The notes under the pieces are model-generated. The model was not told the DNA's origin and searched no databases. It saw nothing but the letters and a program-made list of their open reading frames with translations. A stretch of DNA of 64,000 nucleotides from Streptomyces leeuwenhoekii (GTDB lineage: Bacteria > Actinomycetota > Actinomycetes > Streptomycetales > Streptomycetaceae): assembly GCF_001013905.1 (NCBI RefSeq), contig NZ_LN831790.1, forward strand, positions 868,001 through 932,000. Reading direction: 5' to 3'. This document shows, piece after piece, positions 1 to 9,500 of the stretch (its first letter is position 1; each line of letters begins with the position of its first letter). The position numbers and the translations under genes were made by a program.

Positions 1-314
1 AAGGGCGTGACGGGCACGCCCACTCCCTGGGCCGCCCAGCCCTTCGGGTCAGCGTCGGCGCCCTCAAGCCACGGAGCGGCTCGCAGTTGTTCGACCTGTC
101 CGCGTCCATAGCGCTGGAGTGAGCGGTTGACGGCGGCGCGGAGGCGGGGCTCGTCGATGTCGTAGTCGGTGACACCGGAGTGGCTCCAGGAGTCGATGCC
201 CCGGATGAGTACCGAAAAGTTCGGCAGGTCGACAAGGGCACCGACACCAGCGGTGAACATGAGGTGGCTGGGGCGTACGGCACCGACCCTGCGGTTGCTG
301 CCATGGGTGCTCAT
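1..314 (-). CDS. drmB: DISARM protein DrmB (DUF1998), N-terminal part only
   Basis: The first 104 codons of a minus-strand gene that leaves the window on the left. The ATG overlaps the stop codon of drmA in an ATGA junction, so the two are translationally coupled. The visible residues open with MSTHGSNRRVGAVRPSHLMF and continue with a VGALVDLPNFSVLIRG stretch. This matches the usual DrmB opening, in which an RPS motif is followed by a glycine-rich, VDLP-type segment. DrmB carries the DUF1998 domain and, in the DISARM literature, pairs with the DrmA helicase to recognise and block incoming phage DNA. Only the amino end is visible, so length and integrity cannot be judged. The assignment rests on this start and on position directly after drmA. 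Confidence 0.85.
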   Translation of the reverse strand, partial: MSTHGSNRRVGAVRPSHLMFTAGVGALVDLPNFSVLIRGIDSWSHSGVTDYDIDEPRLRAAVNRSLQRYGRGQVEQLRAAPWLEGADADPKGWAAQGVGVPVTP

Positions 315-3300
315 CGCTGTGCCTTCCTGACCGTGTCGGCCGTGACGGGCCCGTACTCGTCGCTGTCCACGGTGGTCGCCGTGTCGGGGTCGGGGTCGGT
401 CGCGGGCGTGCCGAAGTTCCAGTCGGGACCGCCGCCCGAGGGCTCTTCCAAAAACACGCCGCCGGCGGGCAGAAGCAGATTGATCTCGTTCTCCGTCTCA
501 CGCATCGACATGCCGACGGTGAGCTCGGTCCACCGGGATCCGTCCGCCCGCCTGAGCAGTCCGTTCACGACGGTCGTCTTGTGCTTTTCCTTGCGGTAAC
601 CGAGCGCCGAGCTGCTCTCGTTCCGCTTCCGGCGCCATTCGTCCTTCAGCCGGTCCAGGCGTTCACTCAGGTACTGGCGGGGTCGGTCACCTCCCACTCG
701 TTCCGCCCTTTCCAGCAATCGCCGTTCGACGTCCTGCGCGAGCGGACCGTCGAGGTCGACGTGGTGGGCGTCGAGGTTGCGGGAAGTCTCGTACGCCGCG
801 TGCCGCAGCGCGGCGACGTAGGTGGCGGCGACGCCCCGGTCGAGTGCGCGGCGGGTGTACGGGGTGACGGAGAGGGCCTCCACCTGGCGGTAGAACGTCG
901 CGTGATAGTGCTCGAAGTCCTCGTAGTGCGCGAGGTCGCGAGGGCGCGACCAGTTGTAGAGGGTCACCACAAGGCCTGGACGCCTGGCGTCACGGCCGAC
1001 CCGGGAGGACGCCTGGATGTACTCGGCGGTGTTCTTGGGCTGGCCGACGACCAGCATCAGGCCGAAACGGGAGACATCGACACCGACCTGCAGCATGGAG
1101 GTGGCGAGGACGATGTCCACGGCCTGTCGGACGGTCGGCGTCATGGAGGCGCGGGGTTCGCGCTTCTCCTTCACCGCGGCCGCGTATTCGCGCAGAAAGG
1201 CTCGCCGTCGTACCGAGGTGTCGCGCTCGGGGTCGAACTCGATCTCCAGCCGCTTCAGAGCGGCGCCGATGTCCGTTGAGGAGATGCGCGAGGTCAGCTC
1301 CTGGATACTGAGCATCCCCGCCTTGCTCACGATGCGGTCCGAAAGCGTGTCCTGGCCCTTGCGGCTGCCGTTGGCCCGAACTCGGGTGGTGATGTCGTCG
1401 TCCATGTAGCGTCGCATACCGGCGAGTTCGCGGGTGGCGTTGAAGTAGCCCACGAGCGTCATGTACGGGTCCGCGGGCTTGCCGTAGTCGTCGAAGAGCT
1501 GCTGTCCCGCGAGCAGGAGGATCTCCGCGACGCGGATCTCCGCGGCCTTCAGCCGTGTGCCGTGCGCGCACACGCCCAGGTAGCGGCGGCCCGGGTTCTC
1601 CCGGCTGAGCTCCACCTGCCGGGAGAAGAAGGTGTCGCCGACGTCGAGCACCTGGGGTGGGAAGACGGCGACTTCGCGGCCGAAGACACCGCGCACCTGG
1701 TCGGCGGCCCGCTTGGTGGTCGCGGTGGACGCAACGATCTTGGGACCGGTTTCCTGGCGCCGTCCGTGGGCGTCGGTGAAACTCCACGTGCACAACTGGT
1801 CGACGGCGGCTTCGAAGAGGCCCACGGTGGTGCCGAGCGCTCCGGAGATCAGGTGCAGCTCGTCCTGGATGATCAGGTCCGGGGGCCGCAGGCGGGTGAC
1901 GGGCTGGGCGGTGACGCCGGGCAGGTCGCCTCTGGCATTGTGTCGGCCCCCGCAGCCGGTCCTGGCGTCCAGGTCGTCATGGCGGTAGCCGTGGCGGGGG
2001 CACAGCTCGGTGACCCTGCCGAACAGCAGACCCGCGTAACCGTTCCACGGGAGCTGGGCGAACTTGTCGACCGTGGCGATCAGCATCGAGGGCGCCAGCC
2101 GGTAGATTTCCTCGTCGACCGTGAGGACGGGGATGCCCTCGCCGGGCGCTTCGCGACGGGAGAAGGGACAGCAGTCCTCCCCCTCCCCGCGCGGGCAGTA
2201 CAGCAGGATCCGCCGGCGCCCTTCGTCGTACTCCATGTTCGAGCGGGCGGTCAGTCCGCTGCCGCACCAGGGGCAGGTGAGGACCTGTAGGACGCGGGCG
2301 TGCTTGTCGCTGGCGCTCTCCTTGGCCTCTGCGATCTGCTCCTTCGCCTCCTCGAACCAGTTCGGCGAGACGGAGGTGCCCACCCAGAGTCCGATGCGGA
2401 ACGGCGTGGAGCCCCAGCGCCGGTCCCGCGCGAACTCCTCGCGGCGCAGCACCTCACAGGCGCTCACCAGGGCGGCGGCGCGCTGGAACTGCTGGGCGGT
2501 CAGCAACCGCAGGGTGTAGCGCATGAGCACGCCCACTCCCGCCTCACCGCTGCGAGCCTCGGTTCCCGAGCCGATCGTCCCCTGCAGGCGCCTGAGCGCG
2601 AAGGTGTAGGCGGCAAGGCCCAGGTACGCCTCGGTTTTGCCACCGCCGGTCGGGAAGAACAGCAGGTCGACGAGGGCTTGACGGCCGGTGCCACGGTGCG
2701 GGTGGCCGGGCTGGGTGAGGGAGGCGATGTTGAGCAGGACGAAGGCGAGCTGGAACGGACGCCAGCTGGCCCCAGCCTTACCCCTCCCGTAGACCGCTTC
2801 CCGGGCTTCCCGGTAGGAGGGGGGGTCGTTCTCACGACCGGCGCGGGCGGCGGCGATGGCGGTGTTGCGCCGCTGCAGGGCCATGGCCCGGTTGGCGAAC
2901 CGGAAGGCCGTGAGGGCTGTGTCGTCGGCCACGAGCCGGTCGATGCCCAGCGTGATGCGGTCGCAGACCTCGAGCGCCTGCTCGATCGCGACCTCGGCCG
3001 ATTCGCGCAGGTCGTCGGGGAGCGAGCGGGCGGCCCTGCGCTGCTGTTCCAGCCAGGTGCCGTATCCGTCGGCCAGCGGGGCCAGGGCGGCGCTGAGTTC
3101 GGCGCGACGGTCGGGCACGGCGAGTGCGGCCAGTTCGTCCATGCCCAGCTCCAGTCCCCGGAGCAGCTCCTGCTCCTCGAGTGCCGGCGCGGTGGTGGCC
3201 CGCACGTCGTACTCGGGGAGCCAGACGGTGGTCAGACGGTGGGCGTTGCGTTCGCCGTCGCGGACGTGTGCGTGAACGGCGACATTGCGGCCCTTGGCGT

Positions 3301-4135
3301 GGCTGAGGCTGTTCCGGTAGAGGAGGCGCAGCCGCCGCTCCTCGGCGTCCTCGGGCGCGTTGCCGTGGCTTGCCGCGTCGAGAGGATCGTCGACGGGCAG
3401 GAAAACGGCGGCCTGGTCGTCGGGAAAGGCGGTGACGTCGATCTCGGTCTGGAAGAGCCAGTGGGCGTCGCGAGCATCCCGGCTGTCCGGCTGCCGGTTC
3501 ACCAGGGCCAGCTCGACTATGCGGAGGTCCTCGGTGCCCGCGCGACCGGTGTGCCTGCGTACCTGTACGTCCAGAACCACGGCTTCGCCGTCGAGTTCGA
3601 CGACCCGGCCGTTCCCGCCGGTCACGTCGATGTCCACCAGATGTTCGACGGGCTCACGCGACCATACCCTGCGGGTCGTCCCGCGGTCGGTGGCTTCCTC
3701 CGACTGCGTGTAGCGCCCCCAGCGCACGGTGGCGCTGAGTGTGCCCACGGAGGCCGGAACGGTGAAGGCCAGTCCCATCGAGGACGCCCAGATGTGCCCG
3801 GCGGCCTGCGGGCTGAGCCGGTCCTGCAGGTCGCTGTCGTCGCCTTCCTGCTCGTCACCCGACTCACCGTCCGCGCTCTGGGCGGCCACGCGGGCGATCC
3901 GGTCCGCGGTGACGGCCTCGGGGCGCGGACCGAGCATCCCGACGAGGTAGCGGTCGCGTGGCCCGGAGGAGGCGCTCGGCAGGGTTTCCGTCTCACCGTC
4001 CCAGGGACCCAGCAGATCTCGGCGGATGTAGGTGACGAGTGCGTCCCGGACCGCGTAGGAGTCCCCCGCACGGAAGGTCTGGGGAACCTCGTCGAGCGGG
4101 TGCGGGACAGCGGCCTGGGCAGGCTGGGCCGGCAT
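311..4135 (-). CDS. drmA: DISARM helicase DrmA
   Basis: A 1274-residue SF2-type helicase, the usual size for DrmA. The Walker A stretch PTGGGKTEAYLGL lies near residue 498 and the Walker B/DEAH equivalent QDELHLISGALG near 755, a form typical of DrmA. Two cysteine clusters (CPWCG and CPRG...CCP near 620-655, then CPRHGY...CGG near 715-735) look like a zinc-binding insertion. The C-terminal RecA lobe carries STATTKR near 795 and QASSRVGRDARR further on. The start is supported by AAAGGA about nine bases upstream. A promoter with TTGTGT, 17 bases and TATATT at 4230-4202 would give a leader of roughly 60 bases. It is translationally coupled to drmB. DrmA translocates on DNA and is the core motor of DISARM. 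Nothing looks broken. Confidence 0.95.
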   Translation of the reverse strand: MPAQPAQAAVPHPLDEVPQTFRAGDSYAVRDALVTYIRRDLLGPWDGETETLPSASSGPRDRYLVGMLGPRPEAVTADRIARVAAQSADGESGDEQEGDDSDLQDRLSPQAAGHIWASSMGLAFTVPASVGTLSATVRWGRYTQSEEATDRGTTRRVWSREPVEHLVDIDVTGGNGRVVELDGEAVVLDVQVRRHTGRAGTEDLRIVELALVNRQPDSRDARDAHWLFQTEIDVTAFPDDQAAVFLPVDDPLDAASHGNAPEDAEERRLRLLYRNSLSHAKGRNVAVHAHVRDGERNAHRLTTVWLPEYDVRATTAPALEEQELLRGLELGMDELAALAVPDRRAELSAALAPLADGYGTWLEQQRRAARSLPDDLRESAEVAIEQALEVCDRITLGIDRLVADDTALTAFRFANRAMALQRRNTAIAAARAGRENDPPSYREAREAVYGRGKAGASWRPFQLAFVLLNIASLTQPGHPHRGTGRQALVDLLFFPTGGGKTEAYLGLAAYTFALRRLQGTIGSGTEARSGEAGVGVLMRYTLRLLTAQQFQRAAALVSACEVLRREEFARDRRWGSTPFRIGLWVGTSVSPNWFEEAKEQIAEAKESASDKHARVLQVLTCPWCGSGLTARSNMEYDEGRRRILLYCPRGEGEDCCPFSRREAPGEGIPVLTVDEEIYRLAPSMLIATVDKFAQLPWNGYAGLLFGRVTELCPRHGYRHDDLDARTGCGGRHNARGDLPGVTAQPVTRLRPPDLIIQDELHLISGALGTTVGLFEAAVDQLCTWSFTDAHGRRQETGPKIVASTATTKRAADQVRGVFGREVAVFPPQVLDVGDTFFSRQVELSRENPGRRYLGVCAHGTRLKAAEIRVAEILLLAGQQLFDDYGKPADPYMTLVGYFNATRELAGMRRYMDDDITTRVRANGSRKGQDTLSDRIVSKAGMLSIQELTSRISSTDIGAALKRLEIEFDPERDTSVRRRAFLREYAAAVKEKREPRASMTPTVRQAVDIVLATSMLQVGVDVSRFGLMLVVGQPKNTAEYIQASSRVGRDARRPGLVVTLYNWSRPRDLAHYEDFEHYHATFYRQVEALSVTPYTRRALDRGVAATYVAALRHAAYETSRNLDAHHVDLDGPLAQDVERRLLERAERVGGDRPRQYLSERLDRLKDEWRRKRNESSSALGYRKEKHKTTVVNGLLRRADGSRWTELTVGMSMRETENEINLLLPAGGVFLEEPSGGGPDWNFGTPATDPDPDTATTVDSDEYGPVTADTVRKAQR

Positions 4136-4201
4136 GCGGTGGGTCCTTTCGGACAGATCCGTTGGAGCACGGTCGTGCGCCGATGGAGTGGCAGCGACAA
4201 A

Positions 4202-4240
4202 AATATAGATCGTTGACTCAGTTCACACAACGATTATGGG
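4202..4240. promoter_or_regulatory. Divergent promoter region with island dyad, site 1
   Basis: Between drmA (minus) and the UvrD-like gene (plus). The 17-bp dyad at 4211-4227 reads CGTTGACTCAGTTCACA, with one perfect half (AGTTCACA) and one 5/8 half compared with TGTGAACT. On the minus strand the drmA promoter has TTGTGT at 4230-4225, a 17-base spacer filled by the dyad, and TATATT at 4207-4202. On the plus strand TTGACT at 4213-4218 lies 16 bases before TATGGG. A protein bound here would cover both promoters. Confidence 0.65.
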
Positions 4241-4317
4241 AAGCTCCGTCACTCGGCGTCCCGATCAGTCTCTAGGCTGATGCTCGTCCACCGCCCGCCC
4301 ACGACCCGAGGACGCCC

Positions 4318-6489
4318 ATGCCCCGTCTCGCCCTCTCCGACGACTTCGTCGAGGATCTGATCTCCCTGCAGAGGCCTGTTCAGAAGGAGGTCAACGACGC
4401 CATCCAGATGTTCCGCAGCCTGACCGTACCTCAGCTGCATGCCAGTAAGGGAATGCATCTGGAGAAGCTTGAAGGGGCGCGCGACCCCCGGATCCGTACG
4501 ATTCGGATCACCAGGTTCTACCGGGGAGTGCTCCTCGCCCCGGACGACGGAAGCGAGCTGTACACGCTGCTGCGGGTCGCTGCGCACGACGAGGCCATCA
4601 ACTGGGCCTGCAAACGCGCCTACTCGGTCAACGGCGCCACCGGCGGCCTGGAGGTCCGCAACGTCGAGGCCCTCGAGCAGATGGAGACCTACTTCGAAAC
4701 GAAGGCGGTCGAGACTCCGGCGCGGCTCTTCGCCGGGCACTCCGACACCGTGCTGCGGGATCTGGGCATCGATGAACAGGTCTTGCGGCTGGCACGAGTG
4801 TGCGTCACGACCGAGGACCTGACGGTCATGGCGCCTCCCATGATGCCCGCCGACCAGTACGAGGTGCTGGAGTACCTGGCGGCCGGCTACTCGCCCGAGG
4901 ACGTCTGGGAGCAGCTGATCGCCCCGCGCGGGCAGACGGTGCGCACGGCTGAGGACCGGCCGGCCGTCACGCTCAGCGAGGCGATCCTCAACACGCCCGA
5001 CCGCATCGTGGAGGTCACCGGTCCCGGTGAGCTGGAGCGGATCCTCACCGAGGACTTCACCCGCTGGCGCGTCTTCCTGCATCCCGCCCAGCGGCGGTAC
5101 GCCTACCACCCGGGCTTCAACGGGCCGGCCCAGGTGACGGGCGGCCCCGGCACCGGCAAGACCGTCGTCGCCCTGCACCGGGTGCGGCATCTGCTGCGTA
5201 CCGGAGGCGAGGGCGACCGGATCCTGCTCACCACCTTCACCAACGCCATGGCGGCCGCCCTACGCGACAGCCTGGCCGTGCTGCTCGGCGACGCCGACGC
5301 CCACCTGCTCGACCGGGTCGACGTCACGACGGTGGACTCGCTCGCCGCCCGGGTCATACGGGAGGCGCGGGGCAGCTCGCCGAAGCCGTTGTCGGCGGCA
5401 GCCGAGAAGAGCGCCTGGACCCGTGCCGCCGCACGCGAGAACCTGCCCTGGTCGGAGCGCTTCCTCGCGCAGGAGTTCCGGAACGTCGTCCTCGCCCAGG
5501 GGCTGCGGACGCCCGAGGAGTACCTGCGGTGTGTGCGCAGGGGGCGCGGCACGCAGGTCGGACGGGTGCAACGGGCGCGGCTGTGGCGGGTCATGGAGCG
5601 GTTCACGGCGGACCTGGCCTCGCGCGACTCGGCGACGTACACCATGCTCTGTGACCAGGCCGCCCGGATCCTTGCGGAGCAGGGGCCGCGTTACCGTCAC
5701 GTCGTGGTGGACGAGGCGCAGGACCTGCACCCGGCCCAGTGGCGGGTGCTGCGCGCCTGCGTCGCCGAGCAGTCCGACGACCTGTTCCTCGTCGGCGACC
5801 CCCACCAGCGCATCTACGACTGCCGGGTTTCGCTTCGCTCGCTGGGTGTGGACGTGCGGGGGCGCACGTCCCGGCTGCGCGTCAACTACCGGAGCACGGA
5901 GGAGATCCTGCGCTGGTCGGCGTCGCTCCTGGACGGTCAACCGGTGGGCCGGCTCGGCGAGGACGACGACGATGACGGCAGCCGGGACTCGCTACGAGGC
6001 TACCGGTCGGAGTTGCATGGCCGCGTGCCGGTGGCCCGGGGCCACGCCAGCCAGGACGACGAACTGCGCGCGCTCGTGGAACAGATCCGGGTCTGGGTGG
6101 ACCAGGACGGGGTCAAACCGTCCGAAGTGGCGGTGTGCGCCCGGTTCAACACGCTGGTAGACGCCGTCATCGCACGTCTGCGCCGGGAGGGCATCCCGGC
6201 GGTCGCCGTCAAGGACGACCCGGGGCCGGAGGTGTCGGGTGTGCGTGTGGCGACGATGCACGGGATGAAGGGACTGGAGTTCCGCTGCGTCGCCGTCGTG
6301 GGCGTGACGTCGAGCGTGTTTCCCTTCGCTCCGCAGGTGACGCCGGCCGACGAGGACGCCGTGCAGCACCGATCGGATCTGCTGGCCGAGCACTGTCTGC
6401 TCTTCGTGGCGTGCACACGGGCGCGTGACGCACTGGCGATCTCCTGGAGCGGTGAGCGGAGCCGCCTGCTGGACCCGGTGGCCGGCTGA
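4318..6489 (+). CDS. UvrD/Rep-family helicase with N-terminal RelE/ParE-like domain
   Basis: A 723-residue SF1A helicase. Residues 1 to about 115 resemble a RelE/ParE fold: a DFVEDLISLQRPVQKEV helix, then a beta-rich run with LEKLEG, RTIRITRFYRGVLLAP and YTLLRVAAHDEAINWA. Walker A GGPGTGKTVVALHRV is near residue 275, Walker B VVVDEAQDLHPAQW near 462, motif V-like MHGMKGLEFR near 645 and motif VI-like VACTRARDAL near 700. The start has GAGGA six bases upstream. It is transcribed divergently from drmA and shares the island dyad. Such toxin-fold/UvrD fusions recur in bacterial genomes and their role is not established. An ATP-dependent DNA translocase acting in defence or repair is inferred. It converges on the large SF1 gene across a strong hairpin. 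Confidence 0.85.
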   Translation: MPRLALSDDFVEDLISLQRPVQKEVNDAIQMFRSLTVPQLHASKGMHLEKLEGARDPRIRTIRITRFYRGVLLAPDDGSELYTLLRVAAHDEAINWACKRAYSVNGATGGLEVRNVEALEQMETYFETKAVETPARLFAGHSDTVLRDLGIDEQVLRLARVCVTTEDLTVMAPPMMPADQYEVLEYLAAGYSPEDVWEQLIAPRGQTVRTAEDRPAVTLSEAILNTPDRIVEVTGPGELERILTEDFTRWRVFLHPAQRRYAYHPGFNGPAQVTGGPGTGKTVVALHRVRHLLRTGGEGDRILLTTFTNAMAAALRDSLAVLLGDADAHLLDRVDVTTVDSLAARVIREARGSSPKPLSAAAEKSAWTRAAARENLPWSERFLAQEFRNVVLAQGLRTPEEYLRCVRRGRGTQVGRVQRARLWRVMERFTADLASRDSATYTMLCDQAARILAEQGPRYRHVVVDEAQDLHPAQWRVLRACVAEQSDDLFLVGDPHQRIYDCRVSLRSLGVDVRGRTSRLRVNYRSTEEILRWSASLLDGQPVGRLGEDDDDDGSRDSLRGYRSELHGRVPVARGHASQDDELRALVEQIRVWVDQDGVKPSEVAVCARFNTLVDAVIARLRREGIPAVAVKDDPGPEVSGVRVATMHGMKGLEFRCVAVVGVTSSVFPFAPQVTPADEDAVQHRSDLLAEHCLLFVACTRARDALAISWSGERSRLLDPVAG

Positions 6490-6497
6490 GACGCACA

Positions 6498-6538
6498 GGC
6501 CCTGTCACCCGGACTCGGCGGTACGAGGTGACAGGGCC
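6498..6538. terminator. Bidirectional hairpin terminator
   Basis: A perfect 12-bp stem (GGCCCTGTCACC at 6498-6509 with GGTGACAGGGCC at 6527-6538) around a 17-base loop. It lies in the 63-base gap between the converging UvrD-like gene and the large SF1 helicase gene. There is no U-tract, as is common in Streptomyces. Confidence 0.75.
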
Positions 6539-6552
6539 GGCTGCCGGAGTCC

Positions 6553-9500
6553 TCAGACCCGGATCTCCCGCACGACGACCGAGCGCGCCTTGCCCTGCGA
6601 CGCGTCGTACGAGATTTCCCGTCCGGCAGGCTGCCACATCAGCGCATGGCCGAGGGGAGACGACGGGGAGACGATTTCCCCCTCCTCGGTGGGCAGTTCG
6701 GCGATGGTGTACAGCGTGTCCTCGTCGAGCTCACCGTCGAACTCCAGGACCAGCAACGCGCCCGGGACCACGACGTCCGGCACGACCGGTTCCCGCCCTA
6801 CGCTGACGGCGTCGAGGAACGTCCGCAGGAAGGCGAGGCGCTTCGTGCGCCGGTCGCGCTGGTCGGCATGGGTCTTCCTGAGGAACACGAGCTGCGCCGC
6901 ATCCGCCCCGTCGGGGATCTCGTGAGGAGCGTCCAGGGCTGCCTGCAGTTGCTGCACCTCGCGGACCAGCCGCTGGAAGGCGGCGACAGGGATTTCCCGG
7001 ACCGGCAGTGAGCCCCGAGCGATCGGGGCCGACGCCGCCTCGGGCTCCGACGACCGTGTGGTGCCCGCACATGCTCCGGTGACGGGACGGTGTTCCGGAG
7101 GAACCAGGAGCGGCGGCACGGTCACCGTGCCAGGAACGGCGGCAGTGTCGGTCGCCGCTTCTGGGGCGTCCGTCAGCTCCCTGTGTTCACTGCGCGGCTC
7201 GGCCTCCTCCCTCATCGGCTCGATGCCCAGGCGATCCAGTTCGGCCCAGAGCGGCTCCAGCGCCTGCTCACGGTCGAGGTGGAACCGACTGCCCCGGATC
7301 CGGACGAACGTCCAGTCGACCCGTTCCAGGTCGCGCTGTCTGGCCGCCGCGGTGGAGGCGTCCTCGCCTTCGGTAAAGGCGTCTCCGTCGCAGGCGACCG
7401 CGAGCCGACGCGTGCCGCCTTCCACGACCAGGTCGAGGGTGTGACGGCCCACCTTGTATCCCGGACGGACTCGGAAATCCCGCGTCCTCAGTTCCAGGTA
7501 CACCTGCTGCTGAAACAGACTGTCGAACGCTTGGTGCCTGACGTCGGGCAGGACGTCGCCTTCGACCGCGGCGGTGTCCTCCTCCACGGGCCTGGTGAGG
7601 TGGTCGAGCCACCGTCGGCGCAGATCGTTCTCATGGAATTGCTCCGCGCGCGCACTATGGAACACCCATACCTGGTCCTGGGCGCGGGAGGCCGCCACGT
7701 TGATCCGCTGCTCGTAGGTCTTGCCGTTGAAGCCGCCCGGGACGGACCCGGCAGCGGTGGTCGGTGAGTTGACACAGGAGATGAACATGACGTGCCGCTC
7801 GTCGCCCTGGAAGTCCTCGGCGTCACCGACCCGGATGCGCCGCTCCTCGCGCTGCTCGTAGTCGAGACGCTCGGCGAGCAGGTTCTCCAGCTCCGTCAGA
7901 TGTCCCTTGCTGGCGCGGAGACTGATGACGCCCATGGTCTTCCCGTCATAGGCGGGGTCGGCGCAGCAGCGCACGATCGCGTCGACGAGGGCCTCGGCCT
8001 CGGCGGGGTTGGTCAGCCGGGAGTTCGCACCCAGAGCTTCGCCGTGCTCGACGTGAACGGTGCGGACCGGGGGCAGCCGGTCAGCGCCGTACTGCCGTAG
8101 AGGCAGCAGATCACGGTTGTAGCAGAGGTCGTTGGAGAAGGAGATGATCTCCGGCATGCACCGGAAGTGCTCCTTGAGCATGAGCGTGCCACGGCCCGCC
8201 GAGAGCGCTTCGGTGAGGTCGAAGAAGCTCGAGTCGGGGCCGAACAGGCTGCGCACGTCCGGCTCCAGCGCGGTGAGCAGCCGGTCCCTGAGGTGGAAGT
8301 ACTCGTCCTGCTTGAGGCCGACGTTGGACGGGCTGACCTGCTTGCTGTCACCGACGACGACCATCCGGTCGGCGAGCCAGCTCAGCAGCATGGCCTCCAA
8401 GCCGGACTGGCTGGCCTCGTCGACGATGACGACGTCGAACATACCGGGCCGGTCCATGGGCACCGTTTCGGCGACCTGGTGCAACGGCATGATCCAGGCC
8501 GGCACCGCCGTCTGCGCCTTGCGCAGGGCGGCCTGCGCGTCGCGCCGATAGCGGTGCTGGTACTTGCCCTTGATGCGCCGGGCGGCCTGCTGGTAGGCGC
8601 TGAGCGCCCGGGACTGGTCGCCGGTGAGCAGACCGAGGCAACGGTGCCAGGCTCGGGCGGCGGCGAGCCGTGCAAGCATGATGCGGGCTTCGTCGTCGGC
8701 CTCCGTCAACCGCTTGCGCAAAGCGCGCTCGGCCTCTGGGTCGGTCAGCCGTTCCATGCGTTCGCGCCACGCGGACCAGGCCCAGGCCTGGGCGAGCGAG
8801 GGCAACCGGGTGTCCCAGGCGCTGTCCTGGTGCGTACCGGTGATCCGCTCGGCGAGGACCGGAAAGGCCTCGCGGACACGGGTGAGCGCCGCGTCCCGTT
8901 CGGCCCGCAGCCGGGCGGCCTCGCGCGCCTCGGCCATCTCGTCGCTGAACGAGCGGTAACCGTCGGGGTCCCATTCGCGTACGGCGTCCAGGGCGCGCAG
9001 AACCGCGGGCGCGACACCTGACCGTTCGCTCCAGGCCCGCAGCAGTTCCTCGGTGTCAGCGACGGCCTTACGGGACTGTTCGGCCGCGCGCAGTGTGGTC
9101 GCCGCGCGCAGCAGGGCGCGTACGGCGTTCTCGACGGACGGGTCGTGCCAGGTGGCGACGGCGAGTGCCGGTGAGGTGGCCGCGGCGGCCAGGACGTCGG
9201 TACGCGCGGCGGCGACGGCGAGCAGCGCGTCGAGCACCTCGGCGTCCTGACGCAGCCGGGCGAGACGCGGCCCGTGTCCGTGCCAGGCCGCGACGGGGGT
9301 GCCCCATTCGGACTCCACCTGTGCCAGACGCAGTTCGAGCTGTACACGGGCGAGAAGGACGGCCGTCGTCGCGGTGTCCTCCGGTGCCCGCCCGTCCACC
9401 CGTACGGACTCCACGAACGCGCCCACCGTTTTCGCCAGCTTCGAGCGCATGCCGAGGGGACCGCGCAACTTCTGGCCCTGGCCGAGTCCGTCGTGCAGGG

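Noticed and set aside
2300..4216. Long plus-strand open frame opposite drmA
   Set aside because: It is the antisense shadow of drmA in high-GC DNA. It has no domain signature, and the drmA frame carries all helicase motifs.
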